Shown: positions 8,308 to 16,367 of the stretch, piece by piece
Layout: each line of letters starts with the position of its first letter
Position numbering within the stretch: position 1 is the stretch's first letter
NCBI RefSeq assembly: GCF_028527925.1
Contig: NZ_JAPESW010000016.1
Location: forward strand, 1 to 64,000
Direction of reading: 5' to 3'
Origin: Cellulomonas fimi
GTDB lineage: Bacteria > Actinomycetota > Actinomycetes > Actinomycetales > Cellulomonadaceae
DNA: 64,000 bases
Notes under the pieces: model-generated
Seen by the model: only the letters and a program-made list of their open reading frames with translations
Databases searched by the model: none
Told to the model about the DNA's origin: nothing
Translations under genes and position numbers: made by a program

Positions 8308-9326
8308 GTCAGGCGCTCCCAGAAGCTCGGACCGACGGGCTGGTGGAAGTCGCTCTGAGCGATCAGGTAGCCCTCGTCGTCCACGGTGATCGGCAGCTGC
8401 GGCAGCGGTCGCTTCGCGGGACCGAAGACGACCTTCGCGCTGTCAGCGACGTCGAACGTCGACTGGTGGCACGGGCACAGCAGGTGGTGGGTCTGCTGCT
8501 CGTAGAGAGCGACGGGGCAGCCCACGTGGGTGCAGATCTTCGAGTAGGCGACGATGCCGTCGTACGACCAGCCCTCGCCCTGCTCGGACACGATGTCCCG
8601 GGGGTCGAGCCGGATCGCGAGGACGACCGCCTTCGCCTTCTCGTCGAGCGGGTGCTCGGCCTCGTCGAGGTCGGCCGGCTGCACGTGCGCGACCGATCCG
8701 ATGGTGAGGTCCGAGGCCTTGATGGGGCGACCGGTCGGGTCGTACGCGAGCCGCGTGCCCTTGCGCCACATCGTGTGCTTGAACTTGCGGACGTTCCAGT
8801 CCTCCCCGACGTTGCCGACGATGGGCAGGACGATCGCGAGCGGGAACAGCGCGATCGCCGTGACGGCCGCGCCGATGATCGCGCCGCGGCGCGTGAGGCC
8901 GGAGTCCTCGGCACCGTCCTTGAGCATCTGCACGGCGATCTCGCGCGTCGCGTCGTCGGTGCGCTGCGGGTGGCGCTCCTCGACGTACTCGCGGTTGCTC
9001 ATCAGCACCTTGATGTAGTGGCTGCCGCCGATGCCGATGCCGAGCAGGGAGATCGCGAGGCCGAGGCCCAGCGCGAGGTTCGAGGTGCGCATCGACTCGG
9101 GCGTCTCGCCCGGGGGCAGCGCGAAGTACGCGACGATGAAGCCGATGGTGGCGAGGATCGACAGCGTGAACAGCAGGAGGACCTGCCGCTCGACGCGCTT
9201 GGTCGCGCGCGGGTCGATGTCCGCCTGACGGTGGACGTGCTCGTGGACGCCCGGGTCCTCGAAGCGCTGGGGAGCGCCGTCCGCGCCGCGGACGTCCAGC
9301 TCGGTGTGGGGGTCGTGCGTGCTCAC
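8304..9326 (-). CDS. qcrA: cytochrome bc1 Rieske iron-sulfur subunit
   Basis: Menaquinol oxidation subunit carrying a [2Fe-2S] cluster, 340 aa. The cluster motifs CTHVGC and CPCHQSTFD lie in the C-terminal domain. Three transmembrane helices (near 50-75, 85-105 and 170-195) show the three-helix N-terminus specific to actinobacterial QcrA. The GTG at 9326 is preferred because it overlaps the qcrC stop (GTGA); an upstream extension of 22 residues would run into qcrC. It transfers electrons to the di-heme QcrC. Confidence 0.96.
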   Translation of the reverse strand: MSTHDPHTELDVRGADGAPQRFEDPGVHEHVHRQADIDPRATKRVERQVLLLFTLSILATIGFIVAYFALPPGETPESMRTSNLALGLGLAISLLGIGIGGSHYIKVLMSNREYVEERHPQRTDDATREIAVQMLKDGAEDSGLTRRGAIIGAAVTAIALFPLAIVLPIVGNVGEDWNVRKFKHTMWRKGTRLAYDPTGRPIKASDLTIGSVAHVQPADLDEAEHPLDEKAKAVVLAIRLDPRDIVSEQGEGWSYDGIVAYSKICTHVGCPVALYEQQTHHLLCPCHQSTFDVADSAKVVFGPAKRPLPQLPITVDDEGYLIAQSDFHQPVGPSFWERLT

Positions 9327-10108
9327 GAGGACTTGGCTCCGATCCAGACCGACAAACCGATGAGCAGGCCGAGGCCGACGACCCACGCCCACAGGCCCTC
9401 GCTGACCGGGCCGAGCGAGCCGAGGTCGAGGCCACCGGGGGAGACGTCACCCTGCTCGTTGATGAAGGCGATGATGTCGCGCTTCTCCTCGGGCGTGATG
9501 GTCGCGTCGTTGAAGACGGGCATCGACTGCGGACCCGTCTGCATGGCCTCGTACAGGTGACGTGGCGACGTCTCCCAGAGGTTCGGCGCGAACTTGCCCT
9601 GCGACAGCGCGCCGCCGGCGCCGACCGCGTTGTGGCACATGGCGCAGTTCGTGCGGAACAGCGCCATGCCGTTCGCGACGTCGCCCTGCGCGGGGTCGAC
9701 CATGTCGTCCGTGGGGATCGCCGGGCCGGCGCCCAGCGACGCGACGTACGCGGCCAGCTGCGAGATCTGCTCGTCGTCGAACTGCACCGGCTTGGCCTGC
9801 GCCTGCGGGCCGTTCATCTGCATGGGCATGCGGCCCGTGCCGACCTGGAAGTCGACCGCCGCGGCGCCCACGCCGATGAGGGACGGCGCGTCCTCGGTGC
9901 CGCCCGCCGAGGGACCGTGGCACGTGGCGCAGTTGGCCTGGAACAGCTTCTCACCGGTGGCGATGTCGTCGGCCGTGGCCGTCTTGGGCGCGGCGTCCGC
10001 GGACGTCGGTGCCAGGACGGCGTACAGGCCGCCGGTGAGCAGCAGCGCCAGCAGGAGCAGCACGATCGGCGCACGCCGATCGTGCCTGCGGGCTGCGAGT
10101 GCCTTCAC
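9323..10108 (-). CDS. qcrC: cytochrome bc1 di-heme cytochrome c subunit
   Basis: Membrane-anchored di-heme cytochrome c, 261 aa. Two heme c sites, CATCH and CAMCH, are spaced about 105 residues apart; an N-terminal signal anchor (IVLLLLALLLTGGLYAVL) and a C-terminal helix (GLWAWVVGLGLLIGLSVWIG) hold it in the membrane. Actinobacteria have no soluble cytochrome c, so QcrC passes electrons straight to cytochrome aa3. The start GTG 10108 places the signal anchor at the N-terminus and has GAGG upstream; the frame continues upstream without family sequence. Confidence 0.95.
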   Translation of the reverse strand: MKALAARRHDRRAPIVLLLLALLLTGGLYAVLAPTSADAAPKTATADDIATGEKLFQANCATCHGPSAGGTEDAPSLIGVGAAAVDFQVGTGRMPMQMNGPQAQAKPVQFDDEQISQLAAYVASLGAGPAIPTDDMVDPAQGDVANGMALFRTNCAMCHNAVGAGGALSQGKFAPNLWETSPRHLYEAMQTGPQSMPVFNDATITPEEKRDIIAFINEQGDVSPGGLDLGSLGPVSEGLWAWVVGLGLLIGLSVWIGAKSS

Positions 10109-10173
10109 GGATCGATCCTCGTCTCGCACGTTGGGGGATGGGGGACTGGGTGGCGGGGTCGAGCCGCCGGGCG

Positions 10174-10812
10174 TCAGCGGATCAGGTAGATGACCGCGAA
10201 CAGCGCGATCCACACGACGTCGACGAAGTGCCAGTAGTACGACGTCACGATCGCGGTGGTCGCCTCGTGGTGGCCGAACCGCTTCGCGGCGAACGACCGA
10301 CCGAGCAGGAAGAGGAAGGCGATGAGGCCGCCCACGACGTGCAGGCCGTGGAAGCCGGTCGTCAGGTAGAACACCGACCCGTACGGGCTCGACGAGATCG
10401 TCAGGCCCTCGTGGACCAGCTCGGCGTACTCGTACACCTGGCCGCCGATGAAGAAGGCACCCATGAGGTAGGTGAGCACCATCCACTCGTTCATGCCCCA
10501 GCGGTTGACCTGGAGCAGCGAGCCGGTGCGCACGGGCTGGAACCGCTCCGCGGCCCACACGCCCATCTGGCACGTCACCGACGACAGCACCAGGACCGAG
10601 GTGTTGATGAACGCGAAGGTCAGGTTGAGCTTCTCGGTCTGCGTCGCCCACTCGTCGGGCACCGCTGCCCGGAGCGTGAAGTACATGGCGAAGAGGCCGG
10701 CGAAGAACATGAGCTCGCTGGCGAGCCACACGATCGTCCCCACCGACACCGGGTTGGGTCGGTTGACGCTCACGTGAGGCGCGGTGCGAGGGGCAGCCAT
10801 GGCGGTCGACAC
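10174..10812 (-). CDS. ctaE: cytochrome c oxidase subunit III
   Basis: Heme-copper oxidase subunit III, 212 aa, five membrane helices as in other actinobacterial CtaE proteins. [40 protein letters not shown] and the [24 protein letters not shown] segments are family signatures. The GTG at 10812 is favoured because a CATAAT -10 hexamer ends exactly six bases before it, which fits a leaderless message; ATG 10800 is the alternative. First gene of the respiratory operon, with qcrC 65 bases downstream. Confidence 0.95.
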   Translation of the reverse strand: MSTAMAAPRTAPHVSVNRPNPVSVGTIVWLASELMFFAGLFAMYFTLRAAVPDEWATQTEKLNLTFAFINTSVLVLSSVTCQMGVWAAERFQPVRTGSLLQVNRWGMNEWMVLTYLMGAFFIGGQVYEYAELVHEGLTISSSPYGSVFYLTTGFHGLHVVGGLIAFLFLLGRSFAAKRFGHHEATTAIVTSYYWHFVDVVWIALFAVIYLIR

Positions 10813-10818
10813 GTCGTC

Positions 10819-10824
10819 ATTATG
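10819..10824 (-). promoter_or_regulatory. ctaE -10 element, leaderless start
   Basis: CATAAT on the minus strand, six bases from the GTG at 10812, so transcription should begin at or next to the start codon. Confidence 0.55.
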
Positions 10825-11133
10825 GCTGATCGCTGCTGCGCATGGGTCATTGGGCCTACCTCGTGGCGCGCGGTATATGTCACACCGTCACGATCCTCGG
10901 GGCGTCCCGGGTGGTCAGCGGACCGGCGTCGGGCGTCAACACGCGGAACTCGTCGCGCGGCGCAGGACCGCGCGACGACACGCGCGCGCGTCCGCGGGTC
11001 GCACGGCGTGCGTCGCGCCCGGCGACCCGTGCTAGGGCTCGCGCCGGCACGACCCTCGACGATGACCCGGCGAGCACCCTGGTCGTGCCAAGATTCCCCT
11101 CGGACGCACGTCGACGACGAGTGAGGGACGACC
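10825..11133. other. divergent intergenic region without a gene
   Basis: About 310 bases between divergent ctaE and the receiver-domain gene. It contains the ctaE promoter at its left end and a somewhat AT-richer patch (GGTATATGTC near 10870). The remainder reads like non-coding GC-rich DNA; no RNA gene or clear operator is seen. Confidence 0.5.
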
Positions 11134-11565
11134 ATGAGCACGGCCCAGCCCGACCACGCACAGACCGCCGCCACGGGCCCCCGGGTCCTGCTCTACAGCG
11201 ACGACGTGGACACGCGCGCCGAGGTGCGGCTCGCGGTCGGTCGCCGCCTCGGCCGCGGCGAGCCCGACATCGACTGGGTCGAGGTCGCGACGGCCGACGC
11301 GGTCATCACGACCACCGAGGCCGGCGGGATCGACCTGCTCGTGCTCGACGGCGAGGCGGACAAGGTCGGCGGCATGGGCCTCGGGCGCCAGCTCAAGGAC
11401 GAGATCTACCGCTGCCCGCCGGTGCTGCTGCTCACCGGGCGTCCGCAGGACGCCTGGCTCGCGTCGTGGTCGCACGCCGACGCGGTCGTCAGCCGCCCGC
11501 TCGACCCCGAGCAGCTGCACGACGCCGTCGCGTCGCTCGTCGGCCGACGGACGCTGGCCGGATGA
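11134..11565 (+). CDS. receiver-like (pseudo-receiver) protein
   Basis: Stand-alone response-regulator receiver fold, 143 aa, without an output domain. [20 protein letters not shown] holds the candidate phospho-Asp (Asp72), VLLLTGR has the conserved Thr, and [14 protein letters not shown] is the final strand-helix. The conserved Lys is Arg121, so phosphorylation chemistry may be altered. GAGGGA precedes the ATG. Its stop overlaps the trpD start (ATGA), making the pair a coupled unit. No histidine kinase is nearby. Function unknown. Confidence 0.8.
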   Translation: MSTAQPDHAQTAATGPRVLLYSDDVDTRAEVRLAVGRRLGRGEPDIDWVEVATADAVITTTEAGGIDLLVLDGEADKVGGMGLGRQLKDEIYRCPPVLLLTGRPQDAWLASWSHADAVVSRPLDPEQLHDAVASLVGRRTLAG

Positions 11566-12608
11566 GCAGCGCCCGCACCTGGTCCGACCTGTTCGCCACG
11601 CTCGTCCGGCGCGAGGACCTGACCCGCGAGCAGGCGTCGTGGGCCATGGACGAGATCATGCGCGGCGAGGCCGACCCCGCGCGGGTCGCTGCGTTCCTCG
11701 TCGTGCTGCGCGCCAAGGGGGAGACGGTCGACGAGCTCCGCGGTCTCGCGGACCAGATGCTCGAGCACGCGATCCGCATCGAGGTCCCGGGCCGGACGGT
11801 CGACATCGTCGGCACGGGCGGCGACCGCGCGCACACCGTCAACATCTCCACGATGTCCGCGCTCGTCGTCGCGGGCACCGGCCTGCGGGTGGTGAAGCAC
11901 GGCAACCGCGCGGCGTCGTCGTCGTCCGGGTCCGCGGACGTGCTCGAGGTGCTCGGCATCCGGCTCGACCACGAGCCGCAGCGCGTCGCGGACATCGCCG
12001 CCGAGGCGGGCATCACCTTCTGCTTCGCGGGCCGCTTCCACCCCGCGATGCGCCACGCTGCCGCGGCCCGCAGCGCGCTCGGCATCGGCACGGTCTTCAA
12101 CTTCCTCGGCCCGCTGTCGAACCCCGCGCAGCCCGCGGCGTCGGCGATCGGCGTCGCTGACGAGCGCATGGCGCCGCTCATCGCCGGCGTGTTCGCCGAC
12201 CGCGGCAAGGACGCCGTCGTGTTCCGCGGCGAGGACGGCCTCGACGAGATCGCCGCCACGGGCACGACCCGCGTGTGGGAGGTCCGGTCCGGCCGGGTCG
12301 ACGAGCACCTCGTCGACTGGGCGCGGGACCTCGGGCAGACGCACGTCGACCTCGAGGACCTGCGCGGTGCCGACGCGGCGCACAACGCCGAGGTCGCGCG
12401 TCGCCTCCTTGCGGGAGAGCCCGGCGCCGTGCGCGACACCGTCGTGCTCAACAGCGCCGCGGCCCTCGTCGCGGACGGGACGCTCCCCGGGGTTGGCGAG
12501 GGCTCGCTCCTCGAGAGGCTCGACCGTGCGACGGCGATCGCACGCGAGTCGATCGACAGCGGGGCGGCCGCCGCAGCGCTCGAGAGGTGGCGCGCGGCCA
12601 GCGCGTGA
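11562..12608 (+). CDS. trpD: anthranilate phosphoribosyltransferase
   Basis: Second step of tryptophan synthesis: transfers phosphoribose from PRPP to anthranilate, 348 aa. [17 protein letters not shown] (PRPP-binding), [23 protein letters not shown] and [18 protein letters not shown] are family signatures. Start ATG 11562 overlaps the receiver gene stop (ATGA); the long in-frame extension upstream is unrelated sequence. The gene stands apart from other trp genes, as is common in actinobacteria where it sits beside ctaE/qcr. Its 3-prime end lies in a 38-40-base tandem duplication. Confidence 0.96.
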   Translation: MSSARTWSDLFATLVRREDLTREQASWAMDEIMRGEADPARVAAFLVVLRAKGETVDELRGLADQMLEHAIRIEVPGRTVDIVGTGGDRAHTVNISTMSALVVAGTGLRVVKHGNRAASSSSGSADVLEVLGIRLDHEPQRVADIAAEAGITFCFAGRFHPAMRHAAAARSALGIGTVFNFLGPLSNPAQPAASAIGVADERMAPLIAGVFADRGKDAVVFRGEDGLDEIAATGTTRVWEVRSGRVDEHLVDWARDLGQTHVDLEDLRGADAAHNAEVARRLLAGEPGAVRDTVVLNSAAALVADGTLPGVGEGSLLERLDRATAIARESIDSGAAAAALERWRAASA

Positions 12609-12656
12609 CGTCGTCGCGCTCCAGAGGTGGCGCGGCCAGCGCGTGACGTCGTCGCG
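12579..12656. repeat. imperfect tandem duplication at trpD 3-prime end
   Basis: Copy 1 is 12579-12618 (40 bases) and copy 2 is 12619-12656 (38 bases). They differ by a two-base deletion (CG) and one substitution. Copy 1 contains the last trpD codons and stop; copy 2 falls just outside the gene. Confidence 0.9.
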
Positions 12657-12724
12657 ACGGCCTGCGCCTTGCCGGCGAGCGGACGACGCCGACCGACCGT
12701 CCCGACGCGGTGCTCCCGGGGCGC

Positions 12725-13018
12725 TCAGTCCTCGAGGCCGAGGGCGAACGCGGTCTCGAGGTCGTGCTGGCTGTAGGTGCGGAACGCGATGTAGGTCTGC
12801 GTGCGGACCACGCCGTCGACCTTGCCGACCTTGTCCGCGATGACGTCGGCGAGCGCCTCGTGCTCGCGCACGCGCACGACGGCGATGAGGTCGACGTCGC
12901 CGGTGACGGAGTAGACCTCGCTGACCCCGCGCAGGTCGGCGATGGCCGCCGCGACCTCGGGGACCTTCGCGGCGTCGGCGTCGATGAGCACGATGGCGGT
13001 CAGCATGTCGCCCATCAT
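12725..13018 (-). CDS. stand-alone Lrp/AsnC ligand-binding (RAM) domain protein
   Basis: A 97-aa protein made only of the RAM effector domain of Lrp/AsnC regulators, with no helix-turn-helix. It starts MLTAIVLIDADAAKVPEVAAAIADL and continues SVTGDVDLIAVVRVREHEALADVI and VVRTQTYIAFRTYSQHDL. Such small RAM proteins form oligomers that bind amino acids and may modulate full-length Lrp proteins. The ATG at 13018 overlaps the stop of the upstream nuclease gene (ATGA), so the two are cotranscribed. Confidence 0.9.
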   Translation of the reverse strand: MMGDMLTAIVLIDADAAKVPEVAAAIADLRGVSEVYSVTGDVDLIAVVRVREHEALADVIADKVGKVDGVVRTQTYIAFRTYSQHDLETAFALGLED

Positions 13019-14865
13019 GCCGTGCTGGGCGCGGGCTCGACGAGCGCGAGGTGCGGCCGGTGCGTCGTGTCGCCGCGCTGGTCACCGGCGGGGTCGACGA
13101 GCACGTGGCGGGCCGCGTCGGCGACCGCCGCCGCCGGGTCGACCACCGCGACCGCGCTGCGCGCGGGCATCGACCAGCCGCCCGCGACCTCGACGAGCCG
13201 CACGCCGGGCTTCTCCAGCCACGCGAGCAGGAGGTCGGTCTCCTCGGGGTGCGCGGCGGGGGCGGGCGGCGGTGGCGCGGGCACGTGCTCGCCGCTGGCC
13301 TGCAGCGCGGCGACGACGGGTCGCGGGTCGGTGCGGCGGTCGACGCGCGCGGTGCCGGCGAGCCGGCCGTACCGGACGAGGACGAGCTCCCAGCCGCCGT
13401 CGTCGGTGCGTCGTGCGGCGACGAGCTCCGGGCAGCGGGACAGCGGTGCGACGCGCTGCGCACGCGAGGCGCCGCGCAGGTACGCGGCGAGCCGGTCGCG
13501 GACGGTCGCGGCCTCCTCGAAGCGTTCCTGGCGGACCAGCCACGTGATGCGCTCGGCGTGTGCGGCGACGACCTCGGCCGGGTCGGACGACATGGCCGTG
13601 CGGACGCGCTCGACGACCGCCGCGTACGCGTCGACGGACTGGTGCCCGAGGCAGGGCGCACCGCAGCGGCCGAGCTCGGCGAGCACGCACGCCGTCGCGC
13701 CGGCGGGGGCGACGAGGGGGAGCCGGCGGGTGCACTGGCGGACGGGGAAGGACTCGTGCAGCGCGTCGAGCGCGAGCTGCGCGGACGCGCTCGACGAGAA
13801 CGGCCCGATGTACGCGGCGCCGTCGTCGTCGCGGACCTCGCGCACGACCGACAGGCGGGGGAACGGCTCGCTCGTGAGCCGCACCCACGGCATGCGCTCG
13901 GGGAAGCGCGACCGGCGGTTGTAGCGGGGCGAGTGCTCGGCGATGAGCCGGAGCTCGCGCACGCGCGCCTCGAGCGGTGTCGCGCACACGACCGGGTCGA
14001 CGCGGTGCGCGATGCGCACCATCTCCGTGATGCGCTGGCGCTTCTCGGCGGACGTGAAGTAGCTGCGGACCCGCGTGCGCAGGGACGTGGTCGACGTGCC
14101 GACGTACAGGACCTCCTCGTGCGGGCCGCGGAACAGGTAGACGCCGGGGGCGTCGGGGAGCCCGTCGGCGAGCGTGCGCTTGCGGCGCACGTCCGCGGGC
14201 ACCGGGTCGGTCGCGGTCGCGAGGTCCTCGAGGTGCGTGACACCGAGCGGCCCGAGCCGGCCGAGCAGCGCGTGCAGCACGTCGACCGTGGCGCGCGCGT
14301 CGGAGAGCGCGCGGTGGTTCGGGGTCACGCTCGCGCCGAACAGCGCCGCGAGCGACGACAGCTTGTGGTTGGGCACCTCGTCGCGCGTGACCGCCCGGCG
14401 TGCGAGCCGCACCGTGTCGAGCACCTTGTTGCCCGGCCAGGCGTGACCCGTCCGGGCCGCGGCCGCCTTGAGGAAGCCGATGTCGAAGGGTGCGTTGTGC
14501 GCGACGAGCACCGAGTCGCGCGCGAACTCGAGGAAGCTCGGCAGCACGGTCTCGATCCGCGGGGCGCCCACGAGCATCGCGGTCGTGATGCCGGTGAGCA
14601 CCTGGATGTACGGCGGGACGGGCCCACCCGGGTCGACGAGCGTCTGGAACTCGCCGAGCACCTCGCCGCCGCGGACCTTTACCGCGCCGATCTCGGTGAT
14701 CGCGCAGTCCGCCGGTGTGCCGCCCGTCGTCTCGAGGTCGACGACGACGAACGTCACGTCGGACAGCGGCGTGCCGACGTCGTCGAGCGTGAGCTGGACC
14801 GGAGCCGCGCCGGGCGCCGGCGACGCGTCGACCCAGACGGGGCGCAGACGGCGGTCGGGCGACAT
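13015..14865 (-). CDS. DEDDh exonuclease with UvrC-like GIY-YIG domain
   Basis: DNA repair-type nuclease of 616 aa. An N-terminal DEDDh 3-5 exonuclease domain (about 35-200) shows VVVDLETTG, VAHNAPFD and HRALSDARAT. A GIY-YIG endonuclease domain (about 237-320) begins GVYLFRG and has EVLYVGTST and RVRSYF. A UvrC-like Cys-containing region (CTRRL...CGAPC) follows. This fusion matches mycobacterial Rv2191-type proteins. ATG 14865 is chosen as start because TACGGT lies seven bases upstream and the extension beyond it is low-complexity. Coupled to the RAM-domain gene downstream. Confidence 0.92.
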   Translation of the reverse strand: MSPDRRLRPVWVDASPAPGAAPVQLTLDDVGTPLSDVTFVVVDLETTGGTPADCAITEIGAVKVRGGEVLGEFQTLVDPGGPVPPYIQVLTGITTAMLVGAPRIETVLPSFLEFARDSVLVAHNAPFDIGFLKAAAARTGHAWPGNKVLDTVRLARRAVTRDEVPNHKLSSLAALFGASVTPNHRALSDARATVDVLHALLGRLGPLGVTHLEDLATATDPVPADVRRKRTLADGLPDAPGVYLFRGPHEEVLYVGTSTTSLRTRVRSYFTSAEKRQRITEMVRIAHRVDPVVCATPLEARVRELRLIAEHSPRYNRRSRFPERMPWVRLTSEPFPRLSVVREVRDDDGAAYIGPFSSSASAQLALDALHESFPVRQCTRRLPLVAPAGATACVLAELGRCGAPCLGHQSVDAYAAVVERVRTAMSSDPAEVVAAHAERITWLVRQERFEEAATVRDRLAAYLRGASRAQRVAPLSRCPELVAARRTDDGGWELVLVRYGRLAGTARVDRRTDPRPVVAALQASGEHVPAPPPPAPAAHPEETDLLLAWLEKPGVRLVEVAGGWSMPARSAVAVVDPAAAVADAARHVLVDPAGDQRGDTTHRPHLALVEPAPSTA

Positions 14866-14872
14866 GCGACGG

Positions 14873-14878
14873 ACCGTA
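14873..14878 (-). promoter_or_regulatory. -10 element, leaderless start of exonuclease gene
   Basis: TACGGT, seven bases before ATG 14865. Confidence 0.5.
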
Positions 14879-14963
14879 CCCAGGCCCTCCGACAGCCCGG
14901 CGCACCCCGTGGTGGGGGCGGCGCGTCGCAGGAGCGGCGGTCGAGGCGAGCACGGTCGGGACC

Positions 14964-14969
14964 TAGGGT
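14964..14969 (+). promoter_or_regulatory. -10 element, leaderless start of NYN gene
   Basis: TAGGGT, six bases before ATG 14976. Confidence 0.5.
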
Positions 14970-14975
14970 GCTGCC

Positions 14976-16283
14976 ATGAGCGGCGCCGGAGCACCTGACG
15001 AGCCGGTGACCCCCGCCGGTGACGCGCGGGCGACCGACGTCCCGCTCGACCTGCGGGCCGCGCTCGTCCAGGTCGCGGCCGACGTGCTGGGCGGGCTCGA
15101 CGCCCCCGAGGTGCCCGCGGCCCTGCGCGCCGTCCGGCAGTTCGCCCCGCGGCGGCGTGCGTCGGCCGGTGCCGGGCCGCTGTGGGCGGCGCTCCAGGAC
15201 GACGCGTTCCGGGCCCGCGTCGCCCGTGTGTGGGCGACCGAGCACCCGGACCTCGCGCACGCGCTCGCCGGCGACACCGGGTCCGTCCCCGAGCCCGGGA
15301 CGCGGGCGGCCGTGGGGGCGTGGCTGCTGGGCCACGACTGGTCCGCTCTCGTCGCGACGCCCGACCCGCGCCCGTCGCCGGAGCAGGTGCGGCTCGCGGA
15401 GCGGTTGGCACGCAGCGAGGCGGAGGCGGCGCGGCTGCGCGACGAGCTCGCGGTCGCACGCTCCGAGGCGGCGGACGCGCGAGACGCGCTCGCGGCGCTC
15501 CAGCGCGAGCTGCGCCGGCTCCGCTCGGACGCCGACCGCGCGCGCAGCGAGGGCCGACGGCACGCCGACGAGGCCGCGGCCGCGCTGGCCCGGGCGGACG
15601 AGGCGCGACTTGCCGCGGAGGACGACGCGCGTGCCGCGGCCGACGACCTGCGGGCGGCTCAGGCCGAGCGCACCGCGGCGCGCGCCGAGCTGCGGTCGGC
15701 CCGCAAGCTCGCCGACGCGCGCGTGCGGCTCCTGCTCGACACGATCGTCGACGCGGCGAGCGGGCTGCGGCACGAGCTCGCCCTGCCCCCCGCGGCGGAC
15801 CTGCCGGCGGACCTCGTCGCGCCCGACCAGACCCGCCCGGCGCCGCGCAGCGGGTCGCGCGGCCGGTCCGCGGACGACCCGGCGCTGCTCGACGAGCTGC
15901 TGCGGCAGCCGTGGGCGCACCTGCTGGTGGACGGGTACAACGTCACGAAGACCGGCTTCGGCGAGCTCACGCTGGTCGAGCAGCGTCGCCGGCTCGTCGA
16001 CGGGCTCGCGCGCGTCGCCGCCGGGACGGGTGCCGAGGTGACGTGCTGCTTCGACGGTCAGCCGGGGCAGGCGCCGCCGTCCGTCTCCGCGCGCGGGGTG
16101 CGCGTGCTGTTCTCGGTCGGCGAGATCGCCGACGACCTCATCCGTCGCCTGGTCGCCGCCGAGCCGCCGGGACGTGTCCTCGTGGTCGTCACGAGCGACC
16201 AGGCGGTCGCACGTGACGTCGAGGCCCGGGGCGCGTGGGTCGTGCCGTCGACGACGCTGCTGGCGCGGCTGCAGCACCTGTGA
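14976..16283 (+). CDS. NYN (YacP-like) domain RNA-binding protein
   Basis: Protein of 435 aa with three parts: a helical N-terminal domain (1-125), a long Ala/Arg/Glu-rich coiled coil (about 130-245) and a C-terminal NYN/PIN-like nuclease domain (about 312-435). The NYN domain has HLLVDGYNVTKTGFG, VTCCFDGQPG, VLFSVGEIADDLIRRLV and VVVTSDQAVARDV, which keep the acidic residues expected for metal binding. Family members process or bind structured RNA. Divergent from the DEDDh nuclease with 110 bases between; both have leaderless-type promoters. Ends before a strong bidirectional hairpin. Confidence 0.88.
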   Translation: MSGAGAPDEPVTPAGDARATDVPLDLRAALVQVAADVLGGLDAPEVPAALRAVRQFAPRRRASAGAGPLWAALQDDAFRARVARVWATEHPDLAHALAGDTGSVPEPGTRAAVGAWLLGHDWSALVATPDPRPSPEQVRLAERLARSEAEAARLRDELAVARSEAADARDALAALQRELRRLRSDADRARSEGRRHADEAAAALARADEARLAAEDDARAAADDLRAAQAERTAARAELRSARKLADARVRLLLDTIVDAASGLRHELALPPAADLPADLVAPDQTRPAPRSGSRGRSADDPALLDELLRQPWAHLLVDGYNVTKTGFGELTLVEQRRRLVDGLARVAAGTGAEVTCCFDGQPGQAPPSVSARGVRVLFSVGEIADDLIRRLVAAEPPGRVLVVVTSDQAVARDVEARGAWVVPSTTLLARLQHL

Positions 16284-16286
16284 CCC

Positions 16287-16323
16287 GACGCGGCCGGCAC
16301 ACCGTCGGCGTGCCGGCCGCGTC
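16287..16323. terminator. bidirectional hairpin terminator
   Basis: Fourteen-base perfect stem GACGCGGCCGGCAC (16287-16300) and GTGCCGGCCGCGTC (16310-16323) between convergent NYN and acyl-CoA ligase genes. Confidence 0.8.
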
Positions 16324-16367
16324 TGGGTTCGTCGCCCGTACGTCCGGTCCGGACCGGGTGACCGGGC

